Shown piece after piece: positions 42,301 through 55,700 of a stretch of DNA of 64,000 nucleotides. Positions within the stretch are counted from its first letter, which is position 1. Each line of letters starts with the position of its first letter. The position numbers and the translations under genes are program-made. This stretch comes from Macrostomum hystrix. Its lineage: Eukaryota; Platyhelminthes; Macrostomidae. The stretch lies in the NCBI GenBank assembly GCA_950097015.1, contig CATNEN010000038.1, positions 7,500,001-7,564,000 on the forward strand. The letters run 5' to 3'. The notes below the pieces were generated by a model. That model had not been told where the DNA came from. It worked only from the letters and a program-made list of their open reading frames with translations, and did no database searches.

Positions 42301-45300
42301 CCTTCCCCATGTGCACTTCCTGCTCTGGCTGGCGAACGGGAGTCGAGTCACCCCGGATCGCTACGATGCCATCGTGTCTGCGGAGATCCCAGACCCACAG
42401 CGGCAGCCAGTGCTGCACGAGCTGGTCAAGACCCACATGATCCACGGGCCGTGTGGCGAGCTGAACCCGGCCTGCCCTTGCATGGAGAACGGCAAGTGCA
42501 GCAAGAGCTTCCCGAAGGACTTCCAGCCGGTGACGCTGACGAGCGACAGCGGCTATCCGTTCTACAGGAGGCGCTCCCCTGAGATGGGAGGCTTCACGGT
42601 GGACAAACTGTTCAAGGGTCGCAGCATCCGAATGGACAACAGGTGAGTCAGTAGCTGCGTGGCCATAGCATTTCTGTGCTCTGCAAGCCGCTGCTTCCCT
42701 CCAATCACCAGGTGGGTGGTGCCATACAACCCTGACCTGCTGCTCCAGTTCGCATGCCACTTGAACATAGAAGTTTGTGCCACTGTCAAGTCTGTCAAGT
42801 ACGTGATCAAGTACTTGATGAAGAATGGCGACATGGCGGTTTTCAAAGTCGCCGCCGCCGCAGGAGCTGCTGAAGCTCAGCCGAGTGCTCCACCTGAGCA
42901 GCCGGAGAAGCCCCGTGATGAAATTTCCGACTACCTGTCTGCACGCTACATTGGTCCGATGGAAGCTGTAAACACCATCTTGGCCTTTGAGGTAATTGCT
43001 CTGCTCTGCTGTGACGTAATCTGTGCTTTTAGTACTGCATTTAGTCTTGTCAGCAGCTCTGATGCTCAAAAAAATATCCTCACCTTTGCCCAGGTGCACA
43101 ACAGGTTCCCAGCGGTCATCCGACTCTGCGTGCACAAGTCGGAAGAGCAGCGCGTGTACTTCAACGAGCAGACCGCGGGCGCCAAAGCAAAGGCGCCACG
43201 AGACTCGACACTGACGGCCTTCTTTAAGCTGTGCCGCACTGACGAGTTTGCCCGCCTGCTACTCTACACAGAGGTGCCCGCCTTCTTCGTGTGGCACCCG
43301 AGTGCGAGAGAGTGGCGTCGAGCCAAGCAGGGCGTCGATGTCGAAGGACATCCCGGCGTGAAGCGCAACACCAACATTGCGCGGATGTACACGGTCAGTC
43401 CTAGAGCTGGTGACCTGTTCTACCTGCGGCTGCTGCTGCTGCACGTGCGAGGACCGACCAGCTTCGAGTCGCTGCAGACCGTGGCCGGCGTGCATTGTGC
43501 CAGCGCCAAGGCCGCTTGCATGGCTCTCGGCCTGCTGCAGCGCGATGATCACTGGCATCGCTGCATGACTGAGGCTGTCCAGAGCCGAATGCCGCGAGCT
43601 CTGAGGCACCTGCTGGCTGTCGTCCTCATCTGGGGCGAGCCAGACGACGGCGCTGATCTGTGGAGCAGGTTTGCTGAGGATCTTTGCGAAGACCTGCGCT
43701 TCCACCAACCGGACCTGAGCGCCGAGGAAGTCAGCGACCTGGCTCTGCGGGAGCTGCAGAGCATGCTGACGTCAATGGGCGGCCGCAGTCTGCAAGAGTA
43801 CGGACTGCCTGCTGCCTCTGCAATGCCGCAAGTCGGGCCGCTGCAGTTTGACACGGTCGAACAGGCGGAGATCACCGAGATGCGGCTGCCAATGCTCACG
43901 GCCGAGCAGATGGCCATCTACGAGGCTGTGACTGCGGATCTTGTCGCTGGTTCGGGCGGCCTGCATTTCATTGACGCTCCTGCAGGCACTGGCAAGACCT
44001 TCCTGCTGGAGGTTTTGCTGGCGTTTGTGCGGAGTCGAGGGGAAGTCGCCCTGGCTGTTGCGTCGTCTGGAATCGCAGCCACCCTGCTGCCAGGCGGACA
44101 GACAGCGCATTCAACGTGAGTTTTGTAATGGAAATCAAATTCACACTTAATGTTCTCCTGCTCATTCAGTCTCAATCTACATTTTTCGCCAGGTTCAAGA
44201 TCCCAGTGCGGCTGGTTCGCTCTGACAAGGACGTGTGTTCTGTCCGAGCGCAGTCTAAGCTGGCCGCAGTCTTTCGCACTGTGCGGCTGATCGTCTGGGA
44301 CGAGATTTCCATGACAAACCGGAAGGACCTGGAGGCTGTCGACCGCAGTCTGCGAGACCTGCGGAAGCAGGACTGCCCGTTTGGCGGAATCGTCGTGGTC
44401 TGCGCTGGAGACTTTCGCCAGCTGCTGCCGGTGGTGAAAAATGGCACGCGCGCTAACAACATCCTGGCGTGTGTGAGCAAGTCCCCGCTGTGGTCTTTGT
44501 TCCGGAGGCACCGCCTATCCAAGAACATCCGGCTGCAGAGCTGTGCTGATGCTGAGCTGTACCATCGCTATATGCAGCTGCTCATGCAGGTAAGCTTTGT
44601 TCTTGCTGTTTTTAGATAACCTCACAGTCTGCAGTTCTCGTGCATTTACCTGCGAACCCCACACAGATCGGCTCTGGGGTAGCCGATCAGTCAGACGACA
44701 CGGTCTGCCTTCCTGCCAAGATCATCATTCCGACGGAGGCACCGCTGTCCGAGCTGATCCAGTTCGTGTACCCTTCGTTCGAGGCGTCAGCGGAGCGCGA
44801 CGGCTACTTTGCCAGCCGAGCCATCCTGGCGCCCTACAATGATGCTGTTGACGCGATCAACAACGAGTGCCTGGCCATGTTCCCAGGCCAACTGCGCGAG
44901 TATCGCTCAGTGGACAGCGTGGCTGACGAGGAAGCGGCCACGCACTTTCCTTCGGAGCTGCTGAATCAGCTGGATGCTCCGAACTTCCCTTCTCACCTGC
45001 TGAAGCTCAAGGTGGGCATGCCGCTGGTTCTGCTGCGGAATCTGAATCCGCCACGGCTGTGCAACGGCACCCGGCTGATCATCCTGGAGCTGGGCGAGAA
45101 TGTGCTGCGCTGCAAAGTCGCTGCCGGCCAGTTCACTGGAGATGAGATCCTGCTGCCGCGGATTCCACTGGTGCCCAACAATGCTGACCTGCCAGTCTGC
45201 TTCAAGCGGCTGCAGTTCCCAGTCAAGCCGAGCTTCTGCCTGACGATCCACAAGTCGCAGGGCCAGTCGCTCGACACCGTGGGCATCGACCTGGCTGTCG

Positions 45301-45425
45301 GCTGCTTCGCCCACGGCCAGCTGTACACGGCACTGTCCCGGGCCAAGAATGTCGACAGCGTGCGCGTCCGGATCTCCGGTGAGCGGACGAGAAATGTCGT
45401 GTACCCTGAGGTACTGAGTGACTGA
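39386..45425 (+). CDS. Helitron Rep-helicase with N-terminal OTU domain (one frame break)
   Basis: Exons 39386-39795, 39986-40569, 40724-41308, 41443-42212, 42300-42642, 42712-42991, 43094-44115, 44193-44589 and 44667-45425; about 1716 residues if one base is restored. Order: a charged N-terminus with four 23-residue repeats (RLEEQRQRDAQRR); OTU cysteine protease with GDGNCFF (Asp and Cys) and RHEHYESL (His); a Cys-rich zinc site (CNDCGALLW...CC); the Helitron N-terminal domain with NLPTANEV and ISETHRSYDPL; HUH endonuclease GLPHVHFLLWL with a two-Tyr helix VKYVIKYLMK; and SF1B Pif1-like helicase with APAGTGKT, VWDEISM, AGDFRQLLPV, HKSQGQSLD and YTALSRAK. It nicks and unwinds element ends for rolling-circle transposition. 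Odd: the OTU frame runs into TAA at 40452, whereas the next 110 nt of the exon continue one base out of frame; one base missing from the T run at 40449-40452 explains it. Every other splice is in phase. Confidence 0.88.
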
Positions 45426-46730
45426 ACCTGGGCATCACAAGTGGAGCCACCTGATATGTGAATGGTGTTTAACACCATGGGCCTATGGAAGGCATATCAG
45501 TTCAAATCCTGTTACAGTGGCACCAAAAACCTTTAAAACAAGTGCACCACCATAGTTAAAGCCATTTAGTCAGATTATTACCAGCCAAAAGCTGAAGCAT
45601 ATAAAAACTAGCACCTAAAATATAATAATTTTCGTTAAAGACAATTCAATGCAGATATATTATGGCTAAAAATAATTTAGCATTTCATGTGCGAAAATTG
45701 CAAGCAAAAGCTTGAAAAAAATTAAGACAAATATAGATTAGCTAGAAATAATTTAGCATTTTATGTGCGAAACTTGCAAGCAAAAGCTTGAAAAGAAAAT
45801 TAGACAAATATAGATTAGCTAGAAATAATTGAGCATTTCATTTGCGAAAATTGCAAGCAAAAGCTTGAAAATAAAATTTAGACAAATACAGATTAGCATT
45901 GTAAGGTTTCGTGCCACTGTAGTGAGAGCAGGTTGGCTGCATAGTGTTGGCCCTGAGAAGCAGTTGAAAAGTACATGTTCGCTACTTTCATGATCCATAC
46001 TTTCTTCTGCTTAAACTGGAGAGACTATGCAGCCATGGTCTGAAGTAGCCTTAGCAGACCTGTAGGCTCCTTGTGATGCTTAATTCGAGAGTAAACAGCT
46101 GTTCCCAGCTGCTGAGTGTGCTGAGTGCATTGCTTAGCCCCCATGCATGTCTCCCACGATGCGGAGTTGAAGCCAGCAAGCAGAAAGACTGACACCTGAG
46201 AATAGATCCATTTGATCAAACTGTGCAGGGTTTCTGGTCTTGCTGGTGGCAAACTCTGCAGAAGCATCTGCCCAACCCCCACCTCACTACTGTTTTTATT
46301 GTCACTGATATATGTGAGAATGAGTTTGCAGTTATTAACTGGCTTAAAGTGGATTGATTGCTTAATTTCTTAAATTTTACTATTATTGACTTCTCAAATT
46401 CATTCTCTCATGCGGACTTGAAGCCAGCAAGCAGAAAGACTGACACCTGAGAATAGATCCAGTTGATCAAACTGTGCAGGGTTTCTGGTCTTGCTGGTGG
46501 CGATTTCTGCAGATGCATCTGAATCAGCACCTAAATCAGTATATATTTGGACAAGGTAAAGGACAAAGGAGCATCAATAAAAGAGATTTTATTTTATTTC
46601 ATTTTATTAGGTCGTCAATAAAAATTTACATTTTTTGTTTGTTTAAACACTGAACTTCGTTAGCTGCTATAAATTTTTTTATTGACTAACCAAAATTGTT
46701 TCATAATTGCAAAGTTGCCTTTACGTTTAA
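45426..46730. other. 3' non-coding region of the autonomous Helitron
   Basis: 45679-45900 has three tandem copies of a roughly 75-90-bp unit (GCAAGCAAAAGCTTGAAAA, then GACAAATATAGATTAGC). 46159-46271 and 46410-46521 are a direct duplication (TTGAAGCCAGCAAGCAGAAA, CTGTGCAGGGTTTCTGGTC). No gene is recognised. Confidence 0.7.
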
Positions 46731-46759
46731 GCTCCCCAAAGGGGGGCACAAATTGCTAG
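46731..46759 (+). other. Helitron 3' terminus, type 1 (hairpin and CTAG)
   Basis: GCTCCCC / GGGGGGC pair as a 7-bp stem (one G-T pair) around AAA, then ACAAATTG and CTAG. This is the standard Helitron termination signal: a short palindrome a few bases before CTRR. Confidence 0.85.
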
Positions 46760-49700
46760 TCTAATATACTAAAAATGAAAATCTTGCTTGCTTGCTTGTA
46801 ATTGATTTTCTCCCGAACGGCTCAACCGATTTTCACAATTTCTTCACCAAAAGATGCCAAATATGGGGACACATATACACGTATTTTTATTAAGCTTAAT
46901 TCCATTGCCAAGGGGATTAAATATTCGAAAAACAGTTTTAAATAGGCTTTTCTAATGCATTCTTGTTTTCAGCTTGTGCACAGTGAGGCTCCAGTGCCAA
47001 CTTTAATGATTGCATCAGAGCCAGTTTTGATAACGAACTGATAAGAACTCCAGTGAGGCTACCCAGAGGGTAGCGAAGGCAGCTAGTCTTAATATACTAA
47101 AAATGAAAATCTTGCTTGCTTGCTTGTAATTGATTTTCTCCCGAACGGCTCAACCGATTTTCACAATTTCTTCACCAAAAGATGCCAAATATGGGGACAC
47201 ATATACACGTATTTTTATTAAGCTTAATTCCATTGCCAAGGGGATTAAATATTCGAAAAACAGTTTTAAATAGGCTTTTCTAATGCATTCTTGTTTTCAG
47301 CTTGTGCACAGTGAGGCTCCAGTGCCAATTTTAATGATTGCATCAGAGCCAGTTTTGATAACGAACTGATAAGAACTCAAAGGGAGGCTACCCAGAGGGT
47401 AGCGAAGGCAGCTAGTCTATTATACTAAAAATGAAAATCTTGCTTGCTTGCTTGTTTGCAATCGACTAGCTCCCGAACGGCTCAACCGATTTTCAAAATT
47501 CCTTCGCCAAAAGATCACAAATGGGCCGGAATCGGTACACGTATTTTTATTAAGCTTAATTTCATTGCCAAGGGGATTAAATATTCGAAAAACTGTTTTA
47601 AATAGGCTTTTCTAATGCATTCTTGTTTTCAGCTTGTGCACAGTGAGGCCTCCAGTGCCAATTTTAATGATTGCATCAGAGCCAGTTTTGATAACGAACT
47701 GATAAGAACTCCAGTGAGGCTACCCAGAGGGTAGCGAAGGCAGCTAGTCTTAATATACTAAAAATGAAAATCTTGCTTGCTTGCTTGTAATTGATTTTCT
47801 CCCGAACGGCTCAACCGATTTTCACAATTTCTTCACCAAAAGATGCCAAATATGGGGACACATATACACGTATTTTTATTAAGCTTAATTCCATTGCCAA
47901 GGGGATTAAATATTCGAAAAACAGTTTTAAATAGGCTTTTCTAATGCATTCTTGTTTTCAGCTTGTGCACAGTGAGGCTCCAGTGCCAATTTTAATGATT
48001 GCATCAGAGCCAGTTTTGATAACGAACTGATAAGAACTCAAAGGGAGGCTACCCAGAGGGTAGCGAAGGCAGCTAGTCTATTATACTAAAAATGAAAATC
48101 TTGCTTGCTTGCTTGTTTGCAATCGACTAGCTCCCGAACGGCTCAACCGATTTTCAAAATTCCTTCGCCAAAAGATCACAAATGGGCCGGAATCGGTACA
48201 CGTATTTTTATTAAGCTTAATTTCATTGCCAAGGGGATTAAATATTCGAAAAACTGTTTTAAATAGGCTTTTCTAATGCATTCTTGTTTTCAGCTTGTGC
48301 ACAGTGAGGCCTCCAGTGCCAATTTTAATGATTGCATCAGAGCCAGTTTTGATAACGAACTGATAAGAACTCCAGTGAGGCTACCCAGAGGGTAGCGAAG
48401 GCAGATATACTAAAAATGAAAATCTTGCTTGCTTGCTTGTAATTGATTTTCTCCCGAACGGCTCAACCGATTTTTCACAATTTCTTCACCAAAAGATGCC
48501 AAATATGGGGACACATATACACGTATTTTTATTAAGCTTAATTCCATTGCCAAGGGGATTAAATATTCGAAAAACAGTTTTAAATAGGCTTTTCTAATGC
48601 ATTCTTGTTTTCAGCTTGTGCACAGTGAGGCTCCAGTGCCAATTTTAATGATTGCATCAGAGCCAGTTTTGATAACGAACTGATAAGAACTCACAGGGAG
48701 GCTACCCAGAGGGTAGCGAAGGCAGCTAGTCTTCTCTAATATACTAAAAATGAAAATCTTGCTTGCTTGCTTGCTTGCTTGTATGTTTGCAATCGACTAG
48801 CTCCCGAACGGCTCAACCGATTTTCGCAATTCCTTCGCTAAAAGATCACAATTGGTCCCGAATCGGTACACGTATTTTTATTAAGCTTAATTCCATTGCC
48901 AAGGGGATTAAATATTCGAAAAACTGTTTTAAATAGGCTTTTCTAGTGCATTCTTGTTTTCAGCTTGTGCACAGTGAGGCCTCCAGTGCCAAATTTAATG
49001 ATTGCATCAGAGCCAGTTTTGATAACGCACGCGCGTACTGATAAGAACTCACAGGGAGGCTACCCAGAGGGTAGCGAAGGCAGCTAGTCTTCTAATATAC
49101 TAAAAATGAAAATCTTGTATGTTTGTTTGCAATCGACTAGCTCCCGAACGGCTCAACCGATTTTCGAAATTCTTTCACTAAAAGATCGCAATTGGGCTGG
49201 AATCGGTACACGTATTTTTATTAAGCTTAATTCCATTGCCAAGGGGATTAAATATTCGAAAAACAGTTTTAAATAGGCTTTTCTAATGCATTCTTGTTTT
49301 CAGCTTGTGCACAGTGAGGCTCCAGTGCCAATTTTAATGATTGCATCAGAGCCAGTTTTGATAACGCACTGATAAGAACTCCAGTGAGGCTACCCAGAGG
49401 GTAGCGAAGGGCAGCTAGTCTAATATACTAAAAATGAAAATCTTGTATGTTTGTATGTTTGCAATCGACTAGCTCTCGAACGGCTCAACCGATTTTCACA
49501 ATTCCTTCGCCAAAAGATCACAATTGGGCCGGAATCGGTACACGTATTTTTATTAAGCTTAATTCCATTGGCAAGGGGATTAAATATTCGAAAAACAGTT
49601 TTAAATAGGCTTTTCTAATGCATTCTTGTTTTCAGCTTGTGCACAGTGAGGCCTCCAGTGCCAATTTTAATGATTGCATCAGAGCCAGTTTTGATAACGA

Positions 49701-52126
49701 ACTGATAAGAACTCACAGGGAGGCTACCCAGAGGGTAGCGAAGGCAGCTAGTCTAATATACTAAAAATGAAAATCTTGCTTGCTTGTATGTTTGTATGTT
49801 TGTATGTTTGCAATCGACTAGCTCCCGAACGGCTCAACCGATTTTCACAATTCCTTCGCCAAAAGATCACAAATGGGCCCGAATCGGTACACGTATTTTT
49901 ATTAAGCTTAATTCCATTGCCAAGGGGATTAAATATTCGAAAAACAGTTTTAAATAGGCTTTTCTAATGCATTCTTGTTTTCAGCTTGTGCACAGTGAGG
50001 CCTCCAGTGCCAATTTTAATGATTGCATCAGAGCCAGTTTTGATAACGAACTGATAAGAACTCACAGGGAGGCTACCCAGAGGGTAGCGAAGGCAGCTAG
50101 TCTAATATACTAAAAATGAAAATCTTGCTTGCTTGTATGTTTGCAATCGACTAGCTCCCGAACGGCTCAACCGATTTTCTAAATTCTTTCACTAAAAGAT
50201 CGCAAATGGGCCGGAATCGGTACACGTAATTTTATTAAGCTTAATTCCATTGCCAAGGGGATTAAATATTCGAAAAACAGTTTTAAATAGGCTTTTCTAA
50301 TGCATTCTTGTTTACAGCTTGTGCACAGTGAGGCCTCCAGTGCCAATTTTAATGATTGCATCAGAGCCAGTTTTGATAACGCACTGATAAGAACTCCAGT
50401 GAGGCTACCCAGAGGGTAGCGAAGGCAGCTAGTCTAATATACTAAAAATGAAAATCTTGCTTGCTTGCTTGCTTGTTTGCAATCGACTAGCTCCCGAACG
50501 GCTCAACCGATTTTCACAATTCCTTCGCCAAAAGATCACAAATGGGCCGGAATCGGTACACGTAATTTTATTAAGCTTAATTCCATTGCCAAGGGGATTA
50601 AATATTCGAAAAACTGTTTTAAATAGGCTTTTCTAATGCATTCTTGTTTACAGCTTGTGCACAGTGAGGCCTCCAGTGCCAATTTTAATGATTGCATCAG
50701 AGCCAGTTTTGATAACGAACTGATAAGAACTCCAGTGAGGCTACCCAGAGGGTAGCGAAGGCAGCTAGTCTAATATACTAAAAATGAAAATCTTGCTTGC
50801 TTGTTCGTAATTGATTTTCTCCCGAACGGCTCAACCAATTTTCACCATTTCTTCACCAAAAGATGCCAAATATGGGGACACATATACACGTATTTTTATT
50901 AAGCTTAATTCCATTGCCAAGGGGATTAAATATTCGAAAAACAGTTTTAAATAGGCTTTTCTAATGCATTCTTGTTTTCAGCTTGTGCACAGTGAGGCCT
51001 CCAGTGCCAATTTTAATGATTGCATCAGAGCCAGTTTTGATAACGCACGCGCGTACTGATAAGAACTCACAGGGAGGCTACCCAGAGGGTAGCGAAGGCA
51101 GCTAGTCTAATATACTAAAAATGAAAATCTTGTTTGTATGTTTGTATGTTTGTATGTTTGCAATCGACTAGCTCCCGAACGGCTCAACCGATTTTCACAA
51201 TTCCTTCGCCAAAAGATCACAAATGGGCCGGAATCGGTACACGTATTTTTATTAAGCTTAATTCCATTGCCAAGGGGATTAAATATTCGAAAAACTGTTT
51301 TAAATAGGCTTTTCTAATGCATTCTTGTTTTCAGCTTGTGCACAGTGAGGCTCCAGTGCCAATTTTTATGATTGCATCAGAGCCAGTTTTGATAACGAAC
51401 TGATAAGAACTCAATGGAGGCTACCCAGAGGGTAGCGAAGGCAGCTAGTCTTCTTATATACTAAAAATGAAAATCTTGCTTGTATGTTTGTTTGCAATCG
51501 ACTAGCTCCCGAACGGCTCAACCGATTTTCAAAATTCCTTCGCCAAAAGATCACAAATGGGCCGGAATCGGTACACGTAATTTTATTAAGCTTAATTCCA
51601 TTGGCAAGGGGATTAAATATTCGAAAAACAGTTTTAAATAGGCTTTTCTAATGCATTCTTGTTTTCAGCTTGTGCACAGTGAGGCCTCCAGTGCCAATTT
51701 TAATGATTGCATCAGAGCCAGTTTTGATAACGCACGCGCGTACTGATAAGAACTCACAGGGAGGCTACCCAGAGGGTAGCGAAGGCAGCTAGTAATATAC
51801 TAAAAATGAAAATCTTGCTTGCTTGTTTGCAATCGACTAGCTCCCGAACGGCTTAACCGATTTTCACAATTCCTTCGCCAAAAGATCACAATTGGGCCGG
51901 AATCGGTACACGTAATTTTATTAAGCTTAATTCCATTGCAGAGGGGATTAAATATTCGAAAAACAGTTTTAAATAGGCTTTTCTAATGCATTCTTGTTTT
52001 CAGCTTGTGCACAGTGAGGCTCCAGTGCCAATTTTAATGATTGCATCAGAGCCAGTTTTGATAACGCACGCGCGTACTGATAAGAACTCACAGGGAGGCT
52101 ACCCAGAGGGTAGCGAAGGCAGCTAG
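46760..52126 (+). mobile_element. Head-to-tail array of 16 non-autonomous mini-Helitrons
   Basis: Units start near 46760, 47087, 47416, 47748, 48077, 48406, 48730, 49088, 49419, 49752, 50101, 50433, 50769, 51106, 51449 and 51793; each is about 325-360 bp. Each begins TC(T)nAATATACTAAAAATG, has a variable CTTG/TATG microsatellite, CCCGAACGGCTCAACCGATT, AAGCTTAATTCCATTG and TTGTGCACAGTGAGGC. Each ends with hairpin GCTACCC-AGA-GGGTAGC, 8 nt (GAAGGCAG) and CTAG, then directly the next unit. The junction at 48406 lacks CTAG and the one at 51793 lacks the C of TC. Two sequence subtypes are interspersed: AAAAGATGCCAAATATGGGG versus AAAAGATCACAAATGGGCC. Units 2-3 and 4-5 are near-identical pairs. Short frames from the repeated ATG (60-66 codons) are not genes. 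Confidence 0.93.
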
Positions 52127-52742
52127 TCTAATATACTAAAAATGAAAATCTTGCTTGCTTGTATGTTTGCAATCGACTAGCTCCCGAACGGCTCAACCGA
52201 TTTTCACCATTTCTTCACCAAAAGATGCCAAATATGGGGACAATTTTACACGTATTTTTATTAAGCTAGACTTTATTGCTATGGGGATTAAATATTCGAA
52301 AAACATGTTTTTTGACCATTTCAAAGGTCAAACTATCTTGGCCTATTGAGAATTTTATTCACTGACTGCCACTGAATTAGAATTGCATCGTCAAATTGCG
52401 CAACAACCCCTAGCTGATTGAATTTAAAGCCTGCACTCTGGAGACAAATTGGAAATAAATGTACACAACCAACCGCGAGACTGAGTGTACTCTATTTTCT
52501 CACTTCATTGTACAAAGCCAGAACTTTGAGAATTCATTTTATAAGGCTGATTTTTGCACCCACTAACCAACAGTCGGAATAGCCGATGTGTAGGCACTAG
52601 GAATAGGTTATAGGCTAGGCTAGGGTTCGATTCTGCACTGCGTCAAATCATTTTAGACTAATTTTCAGCAAGTAGTGATTGAAGACTATTTTAATTTATT
52701 TTTTTCATTTCGTAAATAAAATATCATAAATCATAGCACACC

Positions 52743-55700
52743 TGAGTTTGAATCATTGCAAAAATAGAGTTTGAATCATGGCTAAACCAGAGTTTGAATC
52801 ATGGCTAAACCAGAGTCTGAATCATGGCTAAACCAGAGTCTGAATCATGGCAAAACTGGAGTCTGAATCATGGCTAAACCATAGTCTGAATCATGCCTAA
52901 AATAGAGTCTGAATCATGGCTAAACCATAGTCTGAATCATGGCTAAACCAGCGTCTGAATCATGGCTAAACCAGAGCTTGAATCATGGCTAAACCAGAGT
53001 CTGAATCATGGCTAAACTGGAGTCTGAATCATGGCTAAACCAGGGTCTGAATCATGGCAAAACTGGAGTTTGAATCATGGCTAAAATAGAGTCTGAATCA
53101 TGGCTAAACCAGAGTCTGAATCGTGGCTAAACTAGAGTCTGAATCATGGCTAAAATAGAGTTTGAATCATGGCTAAACCAGAGTCTGAATCATGGCTAAA
53201 CTAGAGTTTGAATCATGGCTAAACCAGAGTCTGAATCATGGCTAAACTAGAGTCTGAATCATGGCAAAACCAGAGTTCCAATCATGGCTAAACCAGCGTC
53301 CGAATCATGGCTAAACCAGCGTCTGAATCATGGCTAAACCAGAGTTTGAATCATGGCTAAACCAGAGTTTCAATCATGGCTAAACCAGCGTCTGAATCAT
53401 GGCTAAACCAGCGTCTGAATCATGGCTAAACCAGAGTTTGAATCATGGCTAAACCAGAGTTTCAATCATGGCTAAACCAGCGTCTGAATCATGGCTAAAC
53501 CAGAGTTTGAATCATGGCTAAACCAGAGTCTGAATCATGGCTAAACCAGAGTTTGAATATTGGCTACACCAGAGTTTGAATCATGGCTAAACCAGCGTCT
53601 GAATCATGGCTAAACCAGAGTTTGAATCATGGCTAAACCAGAAACTAAATCATGGCTAAACCATCATCATCAGCATGGCTAAACTAGAGTTTGAATCATG
53701 GCTAAACCATCATCATCAGCATGGCTAAACTAGAGTTTGAATCATGGCTAAACCAGAGTTTGAATATTGGCTACACCAGAGTTTGAATCATGGCTAAACC
53801 AGAGTCTGAATCATGGCTAAACCAGAGTTTGAATCATGGCTAAACCAGAGTTTGAATCATGGCTAAACCAGACTTTGAATCATAGCCAACCAGAGTTTGA
53901 ATCATGGCTAAACCAGAGTCTGAATCATGGCTAAACTAGTGTCTGAATCATGGCTAAACCAGAGTCTGAATCATGGCTAAACTAGAGTCTGAATCATGGC
54001 TAAACTAGAGTCTGAATCATGGCTAAACCATAGTCTGAATCATGGCTAAACCATAGTCTGAATCATGGCTAAACCAGAGTCTGAATCATGGCTAAACCAG
54101 AGTCTGAATCATGGCTAAACCAGAGTTTGAATCATGGCTAAACCAGCGTCTGAATCATGGCAAAACCAGAGTTTGAATCATGGCTAAACCAGCGTCTGAA
54201 TCATGGCTAAACCAGCGTCTGAATCATGGCTAAACTAGAGTTTGAATCATGGCTAAACCAGAGTTTCAATCATGGCTAAACCAGCGTCTGAATCATGGCT
54301 AAACCAGCGTCTGAATCATGGCTAAACCAGAGTTTGAATCATGGCTAAACCAGAGTTTGAATATTGGCTACACCAGAGTTTGAATCATGGCTAAACCAGA
54401 GTTTGAATATTGGCTACACCAGAGTTTGAATCATGGCTAACCCAGAGTCTGAATCATGGCTAAATTTGAATCTGAATCATGGCTAAACCAGAGTTTGAAT
54501 CATTGCAAAAACAGCGTCTGAATCATGGTAAAACGAGAGTTTGAATCATAGCCCACCAGGGTTTAAAACATGGCGAAACCTGGGTTTGAATCATGGCTAA
54601 CCTAGCGTTTGAAAAATCAACGTCAACTGGGGAGTCATCATCAAAATGGGGATCAAGGTAAACCAGAGTTTGAATCATGGCTAAACCAGAGTTTGAATCA
54701 TGGCTAAACCAGAGTCTGAATCATGGCTAAACCAGAGTCTGAATCATGGCTAAACCAGAGTCTGAATCATGGCTAAACCAGAGTTTGAATCATGGCTAAC
54801 CCAGAGTTTGAATCATGGCTAAACCAGAGTTTGAATCATGGCTAACCCAGACTTTGAATCATGGCTAAACCAGAGTTTCAATCATGGCTAAACCAGCGTC
54901 TGAATCATGGCTAAACCAGAGTTTGAATATTGGCTACACCAGAGTTTGAATCATGGCTAAACCAGCGTCTGAATCTGAATCATGGCTAAACCAGCGTCTG
55001 AATCATGGCTAAACCAGAGTCTGAATCATGGCTAAACCAGAGTCTGAATCGTGGCTAAACTAGAGTCTGAATCATGGCTAAAATAGAGTTTGAATCATGG
55101 CTAAACCAGAGTCTGAATCATGGCTAAACTAGAGTTTGAATCATGGCTAAACCAGAGTCTGAATCATGGCTAAACTAGAGTCTGAATCATGGCAAAACCA
55201 GAGTTCCAATCATGGCTAAACCAGCGTCCGAATCATGGCTAAACCAGCGTCTGAATCATGGCTAAACCAGAGTTTGAATCATGGCTAAACCAGAGTTTCA
55301 ATCATGGCTAAACCAGCGTCTGAATCATGGCTAAACCAGCGTCTGAATCATGGCTAAACCAGAGTTTGAATCATGGCTAAACCAGAGTTTCAATCATGGC
55401 TAAACCAGCGTCTGAATCATGGCTAAACCAGAGTTTGAATCATGGCTAAACCAGAGTCTGAATCATGGCTAAACCAGAGTTTGAATATTGGCTACACCAG
55501 AGTTTGAATCATGGCTAAACCAGCGTCTGAATCATGGCTAAACCAGAGTTTGAATCATGGCTAAACCAGAGACTAAATCATGGCTAAACCATCATCATCA
55601 GCATGGCTAAACTAGAGTTTGAATCATGGCTAAACCATCATCATCAGCATGGCTAAACTAGAGTTTGAATCATGGCTAAACCAGAGTTTGAATATTGGCT

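Larger units (their letters stand above)
37372..46759 (+). mobile_element. Autonomous OTU-Helitron, first member of the concatemer
   Basis: The 5' end TCTTCTAATATACTAAAAATG follows an A at 37371, as expected for Helitron insertion between A and T. The 3' end is a hairpin (stem 46731-46737/46741-46747, loop AAA), an 8-nt spacer and CTAG at 46756-46759, followed directly by the T of the next element. Inside are a 5' terminal region (to about 37740), simple and 23-bp repeats, a TATA-box promoter, and a nine-exon Rep-helicase gene. Total 9388 bp. There are no terminal inverted repeats, as is typical of the superfamily. Confidence 0.9.

Noticed and set aside
46760-52126. Regularly spaced repeats considered as a CRISPR-like array
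   Set aside because: The units are 0.3 kb with transposon ends and no unique spacers, in an intron-bearing eukaryotic genome.
46760-52349. Short peptides starting MKILLAC in the mini-Helitron units
   Set aside because: They come from the non-coding Helitron 5' end. The reading frame varies with the microsatellite length and the peptides are not conserved.
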